In this document: positions 52,834-63,962 of the stretch, one piece after another | Numbering within the stretch: the first letter of the stretch is position 1 | Layout of the letters: each line of letters opens with the position of its first letter | NCBI RefSeq assembly: GCF_001645685.2 | Contig: NZ_CP017080.1 | Location: forward strand, 734,001-798,000 | Source of the DNA: Peribacillus muralis | GTDB lineage: Bacteria; Bacillota; Bacilli; Bacillales; DSM-1321 | Length of the DNA stretch: 64,000 nucleotides | Direction: 5' to 3' | Translations under genes and position numbers: made by a program | Notes under the pieces: model-generated | What the model was told of the DNA's origin: nothing | The model's database searches: none | The model's input: the letters and a program-made list of their open reading frames with translations, nothing else

Positions 52834-53367
52834 ATGAAAATTGGATTGGTAAGGCATTTTAAGGTGTCACATGAATTCCCGACCGGGAGATCTGTGTCGG
52901 GGGATGACATGAAGCAGTGGTTTCTCGATTACGATGCTGCGGATATCATTTATGGATCGACTCCATTAGGTAAGACGGAATGGGAGGAATGCTATTGCAG
53001 TGATATGCCGAGGGCAGTCAAGACTGCGGAACATATTTATCCTGGCACGATTCACTTTATGGAGGAGCTGCGGGAAATCCCTTCCCCGCCCCTGAAAGGG
53101 AAGGTGAAGCTGCCCTTCATCCTTTGGGCCATCTGGATTCGCTGCTGCTCAGTCATGAACAAGCAAACAAGAATGGAAATTAAGATTGCAAAGCGGAGAA
53201 TCAATAAAGTATTGGACGAGATATTTGCAAAGGGGGAAAGAGATATCTTGATCGTGTGTCATGCCGCACTTATGGTCTATTTAAGGAAAGAGCTGATAAG
53301 GCGGGGGTTTGGAGGTCCGAAATTCAAGCTTGCGAGCAATGGAAGGCTATATATTTTCGAAAGGTGA
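52834..53367 (+). CDS. Histidine phosphatase (phosphoglycerate mutase-like) family protein
   Basis: The 177-residue protein has the phosphoacceptor His8 in IGLVRHFKV and the second catalytic His in LIVCHAALMVYLRKEL near residue 148. CSDMPRAVKTAEHI matches the usual position of S-x-L-x-R-A-x-x-T-A. It is a compact member of branch 1 of the superfamily; the substrate is unknown. ATG 52834 follows gaagaggag. A HAD hydrolase gene lies about 140 bases downstream on the same strand, with no terminator between. Confidence 0.85.
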   Translation: MKIGLVRHFKVSHEFPTGRSVSGDDMKQWFLDYDAADIIYGSTPLGKTEWEECYCSDMPRAVKTAEHIYPGTIHFMEELREIPSPPLKGKVKLPFILWAIWIRCCSVMNKQTRMEIKIAKRRINKVLDEIFAKGERDILIVCHAALMVYLRKELIRRGFGGPKFKLASNGRLYIFER

Positions 53368-53507
53368 TGAAGTATCTCCGCAAGATGATGGATTAAAGAA
53401 AGGTCCAGTCATTTTCCGAATAGTTATTCATTTTCCCATGGTTGTAGTTTATTATTGTACTAATGTAATTTTAACGAATTCCATAATGGGGAAAGAGGTT
53501 GGATGAT

Positions 53508-54296
53508 TTGGTTAAGGCAGTATTTTTTGATTTGGATGATACGTTACTTTGGGATCAGAAAAGTGTGAAAGAGGCTTTTGTCGCCACATGTGAAGCGGCT
53601 AGTGAGAAATATGATTTACATGTCGGCGAGTTTGAGGAAGCTGTCCGAAAGGAAGCACGTGAGCTTTACTCTTCTTACGATACATATGCATTTACGCAGA
53701 TGATCGGAATCAACCCTTTTGAAGGATTATGGGGTGATTTTAACGACGATCATGACGAATTCAGGAAGATGGCGGAAATTGTACCGGCTTACCGAAATGA
53801 AGCTTGGACGAGGGGCTTGAAGGCCTTGGGAATCGATGACCCTGAATTCGGGCTTGAGCTGGCAGAGCGTTTTCCTGCCGAAAGGCGTAAGAAACCGTTT
53901 ATCTACGAAGAGTCCTTCCAAGTACTGGATGAATTGAAAGGGAAGTACAAATTGCTTTTGCTGACGAACGGCTCTCCAGAACTGCAAAATACGAAGCTTG
54001 AAATTACACCTGAACTGGTTCCATATTTTGATAGGATCGTCATTTCAGGAGCGTTCGGGTGCGGTAAACCGGATGCGTCCATTTTTGAGCATGCTTTGGA
54101 AATCATGGATTTGGATAAAGATGAAGTATTGATGGTCGGAGATAATTTAATGACCGATATCCTCGGGGCATCAAGAGTGGGTATAAAGTCGGTCTGGATA
54201 AACCGCGAGGATAAGGAACGGACTGAGGTGCATCCAACCTATGAAATCAGGCATTTGGCGGAGTTATTCCCCATTCTTGCGAGCTTGGAGGATTGA
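53508..54296 (+). CDS. HAD-superfamily hydrolase
   Basis: This 262-residue phosphatase-type HAD protein has motif [12 protein letters not shown], motif II LLTNG, the Lys of motif III in [10 protein letters not shown], and motif [15 protein letters not shown] four-helix cap lies between motifs I and II. It resembles N-acylneuraminate-9-phosphatase/YjjG-like nucleotidase groups; the substrate is undefined. The start is TTG 53508, seven bases after aaagaggt; the in-frame TTG 53499 lies within that site. It is transcribed with or after the histidine phosphatase gene. Confidence 0.88.
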   Translation: MVKAVFFDLDDTLLWDQKSVKEAFVATCEAASEKYDLHVGEFEEAVRKEARELYSSYDTYAFTQMIGINPFEGLWGDFNDDHDEFRKMAEIVPAYRNEAWTRGLKALGIDDPEFGLELAERFPAERRKKPFIYEESFQVLDELKGKYKLLLLTNGSPELQNTKLEITPELVPYFDRIVISGAFGCGKPDASIFEHALEIMDLDKDEVLMVGDNLMTDILGASRVGIKSVWINREDKERTEVHPTYEIRHLAELFPILASLED

Positions 54297-54417
54297 ATTT
54301 TTGATCTCGATTGCATAATGAAGCATGGTGCTGATGCTGGAAATATTAGGACTTTGAAATGATTTACAGAATGAAACGGGTGAGATATAGTTACCCTGTA
54401 TTCGATTATATTGTTCA

Positions 54418-54516
54418 GACTAGGGGTGTCCAATAAACGTTGGGCTGAGAGAGAAGCGCGTTAAAGCTTCTTAACCCTCAGGACCTGATCTGGTTCATAC
54501 CAGCGTGGGGAAGTTA
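54418..54516 (+). promoter_or_regulatory. TPP riboswitch (THI element)
   Basis: The conserved TPP aptamer is clear: AGGGGTGTCC at 54422, GGGCTGAGAGAG at 54442, ACCCTCAGGACCTGATCTGG from 54474, and CATACCAGCGTGGGGAAGT to 54515. It precedes thiC and a U-tailed hairpin at 54572-54603. The expected action is premature termination when thiamin pyrophosphate is bound. Confidence 0.96.
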
Positions 54517-54541
54517 GAATCTACTAAGCATTGACGATTAA

Positions 54542-56637
<2,096 letters not shown>

Positions 56638-56670
56638 AGCCCTCTTTCCTGATTTTTCATGGATAAGGAA

Positions 56671-56703
56671 AAGGGATAGGACCAGTCCTATCCCTTCTTT
56701 ATT
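56671..56703. terminator. Bidirectional terminator between the thiC operon and the AhpD-like gene
   Basis: AAGGGATAGG pairs perfectly with CCTATCCCTT around ACCAGT. T-rich on both exit sides. Confidence 0.85.
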
Positions 56704-57067
56704 ATTGTTTCATCTGATTGATTTCCTGTATGCACTCCTGGATGAGGGTCACTGCCTGGCTCATGGTCGCGCCTCCTCCGAATGCCGCTGTCACCCCAAT
56801 GGCTTCAAGGATTTCCTGTTCCGAACAGCCTTGATCCAGGCATCCTTTAGTATGGTAGATGATGCAGTATTCGTCTTGTGAGTAAAGACTGATTCCCAAT
56901 GCAATAAGCTGTTTTTCCTTCTTGGTCAATTGACCTTCTTTAAAGCACTCTTCCGTAAAGGAATTGAATTTCTCGGCAAGATCGGGCATTTTCTCCGTAA
57001 AAACACCAATTCCAGCCTTATAATCATGAAGAGCATTTTCAGTAGAATTCCTTGCTTCAAATTCCAT
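56702..57067 (-). CDS. Carboxymuconolactone decarboxylase/AhpD-like family protein
   Basis: This 121-residue all-helical protein matches the CMD family: [23 protein letters not shown] is followed by [27 protein letters not shown], written here across the active helix. The first Cys and the His (C-x3-H) keep the peroxidase-like pattern, but the usual C-x-x-C is C-I-I-Y, so disulfide chemistry of AhpD is doubtful. The N-terminus is [20 protein letters not shown]. tggatggagctg lies upstream of the ATG. Single gene. Confidence 0.85.
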   Translation of the reverse strand: MEFEARNSTENALHDYKAGIGVFTEKMPDLAEKFNSFTEECFKEGQLTKKEKQLIALGISLYSQDEYCIIYHTKGCLDQGCSEQEILEAIGVTAAFGGGATMSQAVTLIQECIQEINQMKQ

Positions 57068-57172
57068 TTTCCATTCAGCTCCATCCTAAGTTTTATTCAT
57101 CAAAAATTAGTATGAGCTAAATGAAGCCTGATTAATCAAGAAACATCGGAGTTTATTATTGACTTGCTTTCA

Positions 57173-57955
57173 CTAAACGGCAAGTGATTCCCTCGGACGG
57201 GTGGCTTTGAACCATTGGTAGCAAAGGATGAGGATAAGTACTAGGTCAACGGCATCACCAGCATAGTACATTAACATTCCGCCACTCTCCGCCTGTTCCT
57301 TCAAGACTCCGCTTGGTGGATGGGCATATATGTATTTAGAAAGGATATCATGTCCTGCCAATGAAAGGGCGAACACGATCATCCTGAACTTGAAGCTGAG
57401 CGGGTGAGGCACAGGATCGATGTAAATCATCGAGGCAGTGAATAGATACCCTGCTGCGAATACATGAAAATGCACCAATGCATGTAAAATGATGTGGTGC
57501 TGCATTGCTCCATACAGTCCGGTTGCATAGAGAACCCATAGCCCGCCAATATTGAGAATGGAGGCAGAGATGGGATTGCTTAAAATCCGCAATGGCCAGC
57601 TTTTCAAAATTCCCGATAGGCGGCGGGCTGATTGGACATCAAGCGTCCTCAGGGCAAGGGTGATGGGGGCTGCTAGTACCAAGAAAATGGGTGCGATCAT
57701 TCCAAGCAATAAATGGCCGACCATGTGTACCGTAAAGTCCATATGCGCCCGGTCGGCTATGGGGCCGACTAATGCTGAGGCTCCGCTCATGACGCCAAGA
57801 ATCCAGAATAACGTGCGGGATGCGGGCCATTTTTTAAATCGGCGTCCCGAATATGCAGCAGCTCCTATATATATTACGATAAAAAACGCGATGGATACCA
57901 ATAACATCGGCTCAAACCACGTACCACCATCATGAAGATGTCCATCACTGTGCAT
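57173..57955 (-). CDS. CtaG-family (caa3-type) cytochrome c oxidase assembly membrane protein
   Basis: The 260-residue protein has seven or more membrane helices and the conserved His-rich features of the CtaG/YndJ-like Caa3_CtaG family: MHSDGHLHDGGTWFEP at the start, MDFTVHMVGHLLLGMIAPIFLVL, HIILHALVHFHVFAAGYLF. Such proteins assist copper/haem oxidase assembly. No oxidase genes are adjacent. Its ATG overlaps the end of the DUF2243 gene by 11 bases, so it is translationally coupled to it. Confidence 0.88.
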   Translation of the reverse strand: MHSDGHLHDGGTWFEPMLLVSIAFFIVIYIGAAAYSGRRFKKWPASRTLFWILGVMSGASALVGPIADRAHMDFTVHMVGHLLLGMIAPIFLVLAAPITLALRTLDVQSARRLSGILKSWPLRILSNPISASILNIGGLWVLYATGLYGAMQHHIILHALVHFHVFAAGYLFTASMIYIDPVPHPLSFKFRMIVFALSLAGHDILSKYIYAHPPSGVLKEQAESGGMLMYYAGDAVDLVLILILCYQWFKATRPRESLAV

Positions 57956-58463
57956 GACGGTTGTCTGCTTTCACATTAAGTATGCTGCGCCGTGTTTGGA
58001 TGATCAAGACAATGCCGATCAATATCATGGTAGCTGCTGTAATGTTCCAAATCAAGTCATATGGACGTATATCGACATTGTAACGAATTTGATGGAGACC
58101 CATGAGCTTGTGCTGGACGATGCCGTCATACAATTGAAAGAAGCCTGCCCCAAGCAATACGCCCCCAGTCCACCTCTTCAGCCAAAATCCTTTTCGCCGG
58201 CGGAGATCGGCAAACATGAACAAAGACCCTACCGTTGCGAACCAACTGAGGGCATGAAATAAACCATCCGAGATCAACCCGATATTGGAAGTGGATTTGT
58301 CATAGAAGTGATGCCAATGTAATAGTTGGTGGAAGATGGCTTCATCGATGAAGGCAATCAGCCCGATGCCAAAAAGAATACCGGACCATAAATTGCGGGC
58401 CGAATAAGCATAGCGTTTTTCGGTAATGGAAAGATCCTTGTGATTTCTCGGTTTAAACTCCAT
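57945..58463 (-). CDS. DUF2243 membrane protein
   Basis: This 172-residue protein has four membrane helices. It has GILFGIGLIAFIDEAIFHQLLHWHHFYD, which carries the conserved His and acidic residues, and LYDGIVQHKLMGLHQIRY. These are the marks of DUF2243, often encoded next to CtaG-type proteins. The His residues suggest metal or haem handling, but this is inference. A ggaggataaaa site precedes the ATG. First gene of a two-gene operon with the CtaG gene. Confidence 0.87.
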   Translation of the reverse strand: MEFKPRNHKDLSITEKRYAYSARNLWSGILFGIGLIAFIDEAIFHQLLHWHHFYDKSTSNIGLISDGLFHALSWFATVGSLFMFADLRRRKGFWLKRWTGGVLLGAGFFQLYDGIVQHKLMGLHQIRYNVDIRPYDLIWNITAATMILIGIVLIIQTRRSILNVKADNRHAQ

Positions 58464-58714
58464 TTTTATCCTCCTTCTATCGTGACTGGATTTCCTGAAT
58501 ATGGTTCTTATACTTTACCCTGTTTTGTAAGTTATAGACAGGTAAATGGACCTTTTATAGGGCCTTATTTATTGAGCCGTTAGATCCATATATATATACT
58601 TGGACAGGACCGAATCATTTGCGTATGGATATATTTTGGAGTAGCATAGTTTCCATCTACAAGACTAATCATTTTAATGGACGACAGCAATATAATCATA
58701 AAGGAGTGGGATGC

Positions 58715-59695
58715 ATGAAAGCTGTAGTGGTAAAAAAACCGGGTGGTCCAGAGCAATTACAGTTTCAGGATTTTTCTATGCCTAAGCTCGAAAACGGAGA
58801 AATCTTAATAAAGGTGAAGGCTTCTGCAATCAATAGGACCGATATAGTGTCACGGGAAGGTAAATCGGGTTACACGGCCAATCCAATATTAGGGATTGAG
58901 GTTTCTGGAGAAGTAGTTGAAAAAGCGGCTGGTGCAAACATAGATATAGGGTCAAGGGTAATGGGTCTTGTGAATGGCGGCGGTTATGCGGAATATGCTG
59001 TGATGCCTGCAGACAGGGCAATGAAGATACCGGATAACCTGTCATTTGAAGAGGCGGCAGCTATACCGGAAGTATTCTTGACCGCGTACCAAACTTTATT
59101 TTGGTTAGGCGGATTAACGGATAAAGAAACCGTATTGATTCATGCAGGCGGAAGCGGTGTCGGCACGGCAGCTATCCAGCTGGCTAAGAAATTGACAAAA
59201 GCAAAGATCATCACAACAGCAGGGTCAAAGGAAAAATTGGATTTCTGTCGCTCTCTGGGAGCCGATGTTTGCATCAATTATAAAGAACAATCTTTCGATG
59301 AGGAAGTATTGAGTGCCACCAATAATCTAGGAGTGGATGTCATCCTTGATTTCATCGGTGCTTCTTATTGGGAGAAAAATCTTAACAGCATAAAAACAGA
59401 TGGGCGCTGGGTATTGATCGGTATCCTTGGTGGAACCATTGTCGAAAAAGTGAACCTTATGGAACTGCTCTTGAAAAGGGTGCAATTAAAAGGCACCTTA
59501 TTGACTCCCCGAAGTGATACGTATAAAAAAGAGTTGACGGAGGAGTTCGTTTCAAAAGTGATGCCGCTGTTCCTCAAAAATGAAATGAAGGCAATCGTGG
59601 ACCGTGTCTTCCCTTTTACAGAAATCCAAAGGGCCCATGAACATATGGAGGCCAATAAGAACTTAGGTAAAATCATTTTGAAGGTGAATGAGTGA
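58715..59695 (+). CDS. NAD(P)H:quinone oxidoreductase-like medium-chain dehydrogenase
   Basis: This 326-residue zinc-free MDR protein starts MKAVVVKKPGGPEQLQFQD. It has AINRTDIVSREGKSGY, the NADPH motif HAGGSGVGTAAIQLAKKL, and ends in GKIILKVNE. The group includes quinone oxidoreductase (QorA) and the p53-inducible PIG3-like enzymes. Reduction of quinones or enones is likely. ATG 58715 follows aaaggagtgg; upstream in-frame codons to 58619 have no support. It is single, with no clear terminator. Confidence 0.9.
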   Translation: MKAVVVKKPGGPEQLQFQDFSMPKLENGEILIKVKASAINRTDIVSREGKSGYTANPILGIEVSGEVVEKAAGANIDIGSRVMGLVNGGGYAEYAVMPADRAMKIPDNLSFEEAAAIPEVFLTAYQTLFWLGGLTDKETVLIHAGGSGVGTAAIQLAKKLTKAKIITTAGSKEKLDFCRSLGADVCINYKEQSFDEEVLSATNNLGVDVILDFIGASYWEKNLNSIKTDGRWVLIGILGGTIVEKVNLMELLLKRVQLKGTLLTPRSDTYKKELTEEFVSKVMPLFLKNEMKAIVDRVFPFTEIQRAHEHMEANKNLGKIILKVNE

Positions 59696-59839
59696 CTTTA
59701 AGAAATGGCGGTGTTTACCTGGCCTTTACGGAAGGTTCCCTTTTTACTTTATTGCAGAAAGAATGAAATGAGGTCAGAGCTAATAAATATGTACAAAGTC
59801 GAAGCGCTTAAGCGATGCTGACTTAAGGGAGGAACTGGC

Positions 59840-60607
59840 ATGAATGATCTGAATGCATTATTCAGGAAAAGAATAGGCATGAAGGAAGGGGAGAAACTGA
59901 CGTTTGAAGATTTGGATGATATTCTAGAAAGGACAGGGAAAGCGATTCCTTTCGAAAACTTGGCGATCATCTCCTCCGAGCTTAGCGACATCAACAAAGA
60001 GAATATCATTGATAAGGTGCTTGTAAGAAATGAAGGGGGAGTATGCTATGAATTGAATGCGGCCCTTTATTTCTTCTTGGAGGAAAATGACTTTGAAGTG
60101 TCCTTGATCAGGGGTGTCATCTACAATCAGGGGTGGATGACAATCGGAAGGACACATGTCGCCATTCTCTTGAAACATGACGGACAAACGTATTTAGTCG
60201 ATACTGGTTTCGGAGGGAATCTGCCATTAAAGCCTGTTCCGTTGAATGGGGACACCATCATATCCCGAAATGGTGAATTCAGGATCAAAAAGGAAAACAC
60301 CGAACATGGAGATCACATTCTTGAATTAAAGCTTAAATATAAAGATGCTGACTGGAAAATAGGGTATGCTTTCGATTCCTCCAATCTGGTTGGAAATGTA
60401 AGCGAACTGAATGAGGTTCAAACGATCATCAAGGAAGATCCCCAATCTCCTTTTAACAAGCATCCATTAATCACTCGCCTGACAAATGGCGGGAACATCA
60501 CTTTAACCGACACATCCTTTACACAATGGGACGATGGGAAAGTGAAGAAGGAAGAAATAGATAACGAACGCTTTAAAGAGCTGATGAAACAACATTTTGA
60601 CAGATAA
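59840..60607 (+). CDS. Arylamine N-acetyltransferase
   Basis: The 255-residue NAT has the Cys-His-Asp triad: Cys69 in NEGGVCYELNAALYFFL, His106 in GRTHVAIL, and Asp121 in LVDTGFGG. It transfers acetyl from acetyl-CoA to arylamines and hydrazines. The common R-G-G-x-C-x-E is E-G-G-V-C-Y-E here, a small deviation. Start ATG 59840 follows aagggaggaactgg. It lies downstream of the quinone-oxidoreductase-like gene, so a shared detoxification role is possible but not shown. Confidence 0.92.
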   Translation: MNDLNALFRKRIGMKEGEKLTFEDLDDILERTGKAIPFENLAIISSELSDINKENIIDKVLVRNEGGVCYELNAALYFFLEENDFEVSLIRGVIYNQGWMTIGRTHVAILLKHDGQTYLVDTGFGGNLPLKPVPLNGDTIISRNGEFRIKKENTEHGDHILELKLKYKDADWKIGYAFDSSNLVGNVSELNEVQTIIKEDPQSPFNKHPLITRLTNGGNITLTDTSFTQWDDGKVKKEEIDNERFKELMKQHFDR

Positions 60608-60759
60608 GCAAATGAATGCAGGAGGTGATCCGCGGTCTTTCCGTGGGTGATTATTCCATCAGCTTGTTCTTAGGAAATCTACTTGAAACAGATGAGTTAG
60701 AGTCAATAAGGCGTTTTTAATAGATGGATGGGTAGGAATGAAGGAATGGGGGGGAATTT
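60608..60759 (+). other. Intergenic stretch with an extended Shine-Dalgarno and a 25-codon frame
   Basis: GGAGGTGATCC (60621-60631) is complementary over 11 bases to the usual 3' end of 16S rRNA. The only nearby initiator is GTG 60643, opening a 25-codon frame to TAA 60720 (MGDYSISLFLGNLLETDELE at its start). Spacing is longer than normal (15 bases from AGGAGGTG). A real peptide is uncertain. Confidence 0.3.
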
Positions 60760-61386
60760 ATGGAAAGAAACAATAGGCTAGTATTTTCCAGATCGAATGC
60801 TGGCATGAAACGAAAATTTGATGAAGCAATCACGATTTTGGAATATAGCGTAATGCTGGTTGAACTCTTTGAAATGGAAGAATTCAATAATGTAATTGCC
60901 GGACAGCTTAAACTTTTGCTAGGTGAAACGAAGCATACGCGAATAAAAAGGGAGAAAGTCACAATAGATCAATCCTTAATAAAGAAAATCAATCCTCATC
61001 CAAAATTATATCCCTTGCAGGGCTGCATAGAAATCGGTAAAACGGGCGCTGCGGAACTTCCAGAAGAACTCTTCGACTACTCTAAACAGAGAATTGACTT
61101 AGTGTCCTGGAGAAACCAAGTCATCTTTAAAACCAGCATGGAAGGCAAACCTCTTGAAATGACCATCGTCGACTTCATTAAAGAAGCGGCTGATAAAATC
61201 GGCGGGGCTCAAGCTGATTCAAGACTTCCATATAAATCAATGATTGCACAAGAGCATATCAAAATTTTATTGATGGGCCTATCGAAAGGGTTATTCAAGT
61301 CGATTGGCAGGGATTATAAACAGCATTTGTCCATGAATCTTGCGCATATCGCCAAAAAGATCGAGCAAGTGCAAGCCTCTGAATAG
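60760..61386 (+). CDS. Hypothetical protein, 208 residues
   Basis: The soluble, mainly helical protein has a helical N-terminal part (FDEAITILEYSVMLVELFEM), a middle basic segment, and a C-terminal helical bundle (MIAQEHIKILLMGLSKGLFK, then HLSMNLAHIAKKIEQVQ). I do not recognise the family and see no catalytic motif. ATG 60760 follows tggggggga. It stands alone, with a bidirectional terminator about 140 bases downstream. Confidence 0.7.
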   Translation: MERNNRLVFSRSNAGMKRKFDEAITILEYSVMLVELFEMEEFNNVIAGQLKLLLGETKHTRIKREKVTIDQSLIKKINPHPKLYPLQGCIEIGKTGAAELPEELFDYSKQRIDLVSWRNQVIFKTSMEGKPLEMTIVDFIKEAADKIGGAQADSRLPYKSMIAQEHIKILLMGLSKGLFKSIGRDYKQHLSMNLAHIAKKIEQVQASE

Positions 61387-61524
61387 ACATTCCCAATCAT
61401 CCATGTGGCCCTGGTGATAAGGAACCAATACAGCCACATCACTATGAGAATTTGACGGCACTTTTATCGGTTTAGGACAAGGTTGCCTCAACTTTGTATA
61501 GTACTTCTTGCTTCAATTGGAGTC

Positions 61525-61562
61525 AAAAGGGGTTCGGAATTATAAAATTTCGAACCCCTTTT
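61525..61562. terminator. Strong bidirectional terminator
   Basis: AAAAGGGGTTCG (61525-61536) and its perfect complement CGAACCCCTTTT (61551-61562) enclose further AT pairing. Confidence 0.88.
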
Positions 61563-61612
61563 GAAATTCCCTTCGAATGATTGCCTGAAATTTTGGCTTT
61601 GAACCCCCTATG

Positions 61613-61745
61613 TTAGCCATTCTCGAGGACCGCTTCTGGATAAGCTCTCGTTACAACAGCATCCATATTAATTATTCCGGAAGAATGGGAATTCCCCATT
61701 TCTATCCGAATATCGTTTCTTAAACATTTGGCTATCTTAAAGATT
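61613..61745 (-). pseudogene. Possible gene fragment (C-terminal remnant)
   Basis: An open stretch of about 43 codons on the minus strand lacks a start with ribosome-binding site. It ends in a protein-like sequence: KIAKCLRNDIRIEMGNSHSS is followed by GIINMDAVVTRAYPEAVLENG and a stop. It could be the tail of a lost gene or chance. The remaining part of the 61387-61858 gap holds only the terminator above. Confidence 0.25.
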
Positions 61746-61800
61746 AGTGTTGTTTATTTAGCCTCGTTAATTAGGTGACCTTATTAGGTGGAAGAAAAGC

Positions 61801-61826
61801 AAAAAAGACAGATTTCCCTGTCTCTT
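61801..61826 (-). terminator. Terminator of the 61859-62395 gene
   Basis: AGACAG pairs with CTGTCT around ATTTCC. On the minus strand six T follow. Confidence 0.82.
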
Positions 61827-61858
61827 AACAATCTCCATATGCAACAATGGCATTGATC

Positions 61859-62395
61859 TTAGTTAACACTTGAATCATCAAACCGAATTTCAGCAACCTG
61901 ACCACTATCGATACACCAAAACTCTAAAGTTAACTTTTTCTTGTGATCGATATATCCGATAATATCAGCTCCTTGTTCATGACTTTTGTAATATTTGTTT
62001 CCATACAAAGAAAGAACTTTTTCTTTTGTATCTCCCAATTTAACTCCTTTTGCGGTGTGAAGAGGATTATCAAAGTCTTTTTTATCCGTACCAGTTATTA
62101 TTACCCGCATTATAGAACCTTCATCTTTACCAGAATTAATAGAAGCCGTTTCTAATCCGCCTTTCCAATGGTAATAGTCATATTCATCATTATCTTCTTT
62201 AGTCAATCGTTTGTCATACTGTGTTATAAAACGCCGATCATCTATGCTTTCGTGGATTTTCACTCCTCCAATGGACTCGTTGGATAGGTTTGTGGATTTC
62301 GTCAATTTCGCTGAATATGCTGAAAAATAATTAAAAACAACTAACACTCCAATTAATAAAATGCTGGTACTTAAAGTCCTTCGTTTTTTACTCAT
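61859..62395 (-). CDS. Signal-anchored hypothetical protein
   Basis: The 178-residue protein has a basic start and one hydrophobic segment (residues 11-27, TSILLIGVLVVFNYFSAYS), so it is secreted or anchored with the bulk outside. The outer part is hydrophilic with GVKLGDTKEKVLSLYGNKYY, a motif common in small extracellular proteins, and ends LEFWCIDSGQVAEIRF. I cannot name it. The ATG at 62395 has a weak site upstream (caggtg). It stands alone. Confidence 0.7.
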   Translation of the reverse strand: MSKKRRTLSTSILLIGVLVVFNYFSAYSAKLTKSTNLSNESIGGVKIHESIDDRRFITQYDKRLTKEDNDEYDYYHWKGGLETASINSGKDEGSIMRVIITGTDKKDFDNPLHTAKGVKLGDTKEKVLSLYGNKYYKSHEQGADIIGYIDHKKKLTLEFWCIDSGQVAEIRFDDSSVN

Positions 62396-62717
62396 ATTTC
62401 ACCTGCTTTAATAATCATTAGGCACTGGTTCAATTCGTTTATATGGATAATCTTGGAATATCACAATTTGCATATCTGTAGAGCAAATTAGCAAGATTGA
62501 CGTATAGACAGAGAGACGATTTTTTCCATTGTAAAATAGGAAATGCGTCTGTATCCATATGTATTTTAAAAGACATACGTCTGGGAATATACATATAAGG
62601 GAAGGACTAGATGCGTAACAAGCACGCTTGGCTTGATTTCCTCAACACGTGTGCACTCCATAAATTCTGCATATTTAACTGATACGATTCGATGTAAATA
62701 TTTAAGGAGGTTTTATC
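62396..62717. other. Divergent intergenic region between 62395 and ydhK
   Basis: AT-rich. It contains short inverted elements (AGACG at 62514 with CGTCT at 62546, and a second ACGTCT at 62577) around ATACATATG-like sequence. These may be operators, but no known motif is recognised. Confidence 0.35.
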
Positions 62718-63290
62718 ATGCAAAATGCAAAAACAAAAATGCCAATCGTTTTAGCCTTATTAGCAGCCTTGATCTTAGTCCTTGGCGCATGTTCCAACAG
62801 CGAAAATAAAGACAAGGAACATAAAGCAGAAAATGATCACAGTGAAATGGATATGGATCATTCTGGCTCAGGCGAGGTTCCTGAAGGATTAACAGCTGCA
62901 GAAAATCCAACCTATGAAGTTGGAAGTCAAGTGATAATCAATTCAGGTCATATGGAAAGCATGAAGGGTGCAAAAGCAACAATAGTTGGCGCTTATGATA
63001 CGACGGCTTACTCTATTTCGTATACACCTACAACCGGAGGGGAAAAGATCGAAAACCATAAATGGATCATTCAAGAAGAGATAAAAGATGCAGGAGAGAA
63101 AACGTATGAACCAGGAGCGGAGGTCAAAATAAATTCTTCCCATATGAAAGGGATGAATGGCGCGGTCGCCAATATCGAGACGGCAGAAAAGACGACAGTG
63201 TACATGGTTGATTTCACGCCTACTTCTGGAGGAGAGAAAGTAAAGAATCATAAATGGGTAACGGAAGGTGAATTATCAGCTGCTGAGTGA
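62718..63290 (+). CDS. ydhK: YdhK family lipoprotein (tandem DUF1541)
   Basis: The 190-residue lipoprotein has lipobox LGAC (Cys25) and a His/Asp/Met-rich linker (HSEMDMDHSGSG). Two DUF1541 repeats follow, at about residues 65-120 and 126-185 (NSGHMESMKGAKATIVGAYD and NSSHMKGMNGAVANIETAE, each followed by SGGEK or TGGEK and NHKW). The YdhK family is often linked to copper or metal loci; the Met/His linker supports metal binding, but no copper genes adjoin. taaggagg precedes the ATG. Confidence 0.92.
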   Translation: MQNAKTKMPIVLALLAALILVLGACSNSENKDKEHKAENDHSEMDMDHSGSGEVPEGLTAAENPTYEVGSQVIINSGHMESMKGAKATIVGAYDTTAYSISYTPTTGGEKIENHKWIIQEEIKDAGEKTYEPGAEVKINSSHMKGMNGAVANIETAEKTTVYMVDFTPTSGGEKVKNHKWVTEGELSAAE

Positions 63291-63310
63291 TTTGCAGCAG
63301 TTCATAAAGA

Positions 63311-63338
63311 AGAGGAGTGGCGATTAAGCCATTCCTCT
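63311..63338 (+). terminator. Hairpin after ydhK
   Basis: AGAGGAGTGGC pairs with GCCATTCCTCT around GATTAA. The T tail is weak (ATTAAATT), so termination strength is doubtful. Confidence 0.55.
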
Positions 63339-63482
63339 ATTAAATTGTAAGTAAACTCGCAGGAGTATTCCATAGACTTAGACCGTTCCTTTCCGATATA
63401 GGGATTTGATTCATATCTTTAAGGGAATAGGTAGTAGCTATTTAGAATTGTCATTAGTAAATACGGAAGTGGCGGTGAGGGC

Positions 63483-63962
63483 ATGGGTACTGAATTAGTG
63501 ATAAGGCCTTTCATGGATAAGGATTATGCAGCGCTGAACGATTATTGTTTACCTACGGAACAAGCAATTTATACTTCGTTGCCTCTGAAAATCATTGAAG
63601 ACTTCAGGAGGGATGAATATAATCTTCCCATGATGATAATAGTTAACGAGGATTTAGTAGGCTGTTTTGCTCTATATACCGATAAATCAGGAAATAAATA
63701 TACAAGCAATGAGAACGCCATCCTTTTTAAGTCATTCTCCGTGGATTCACGCCATCAGAAGAAGGGGCTTGCTTTTAAAGCTTTGAAAAAATTGCCTCAG
63801 TTAATCAAACGGAATTATCCGGATAAAGATGAAATCATTCTCACGGTGCATCATACGAATAATCAAGCGATCAATTTATATGAAAAAGCTGGCTTCGTTG
63901 ATAATGGCTATAGATTTATAGGAAAAGAAGAGGAGGAGTTGGTATTCCATTATATACTGTAA
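63483..63962 (+). CDS. GNAT-family N-acetyltransferase
   Basis: The 159-residue acyltransferase has FSVDSRHQKKGLAFKALKKL as the acetyl-CoA-binding motif A (a variant of R/Q-x-x-G-x-G/A with KGLA). HHTNNQAINLYEKAGFVDNGY is motif B. The substrate is unknown. ATG 63483 follows ggtgaggg. It is complete, ending 38 bases before the window edge. No partner gene is visible. Confidence 0.9.
   Translation: MGTELVIRPFMDKDYAALNDYCLPTEQAIYTSLPLKIIEDFRRDEYNLPMMIIVNEDLVGCFALYTDKSGNKYTSNENAILFKSFSVDSRHQKKGLAFKALKKLPQLIKRNYPDKDEIILTVHHTNNQAINLYEKAGFVDNGYRFIGKEEEELVFHYIL

Noticed and set aside
60621..60631. Fragment of a 16S rRNA gene
   Set aside because: GGAGGTGATCC is complementary to the rRNA tail, but flanking sequence does not continue as rRNA on either strand.
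62461..62600. Copper-responsive (CsoR/CueR) operator upstream of ydhK
   Set aside because: Short inverted elements exist, but none matches the known CsoR or CueR consensus, and no copper genes adjoin.
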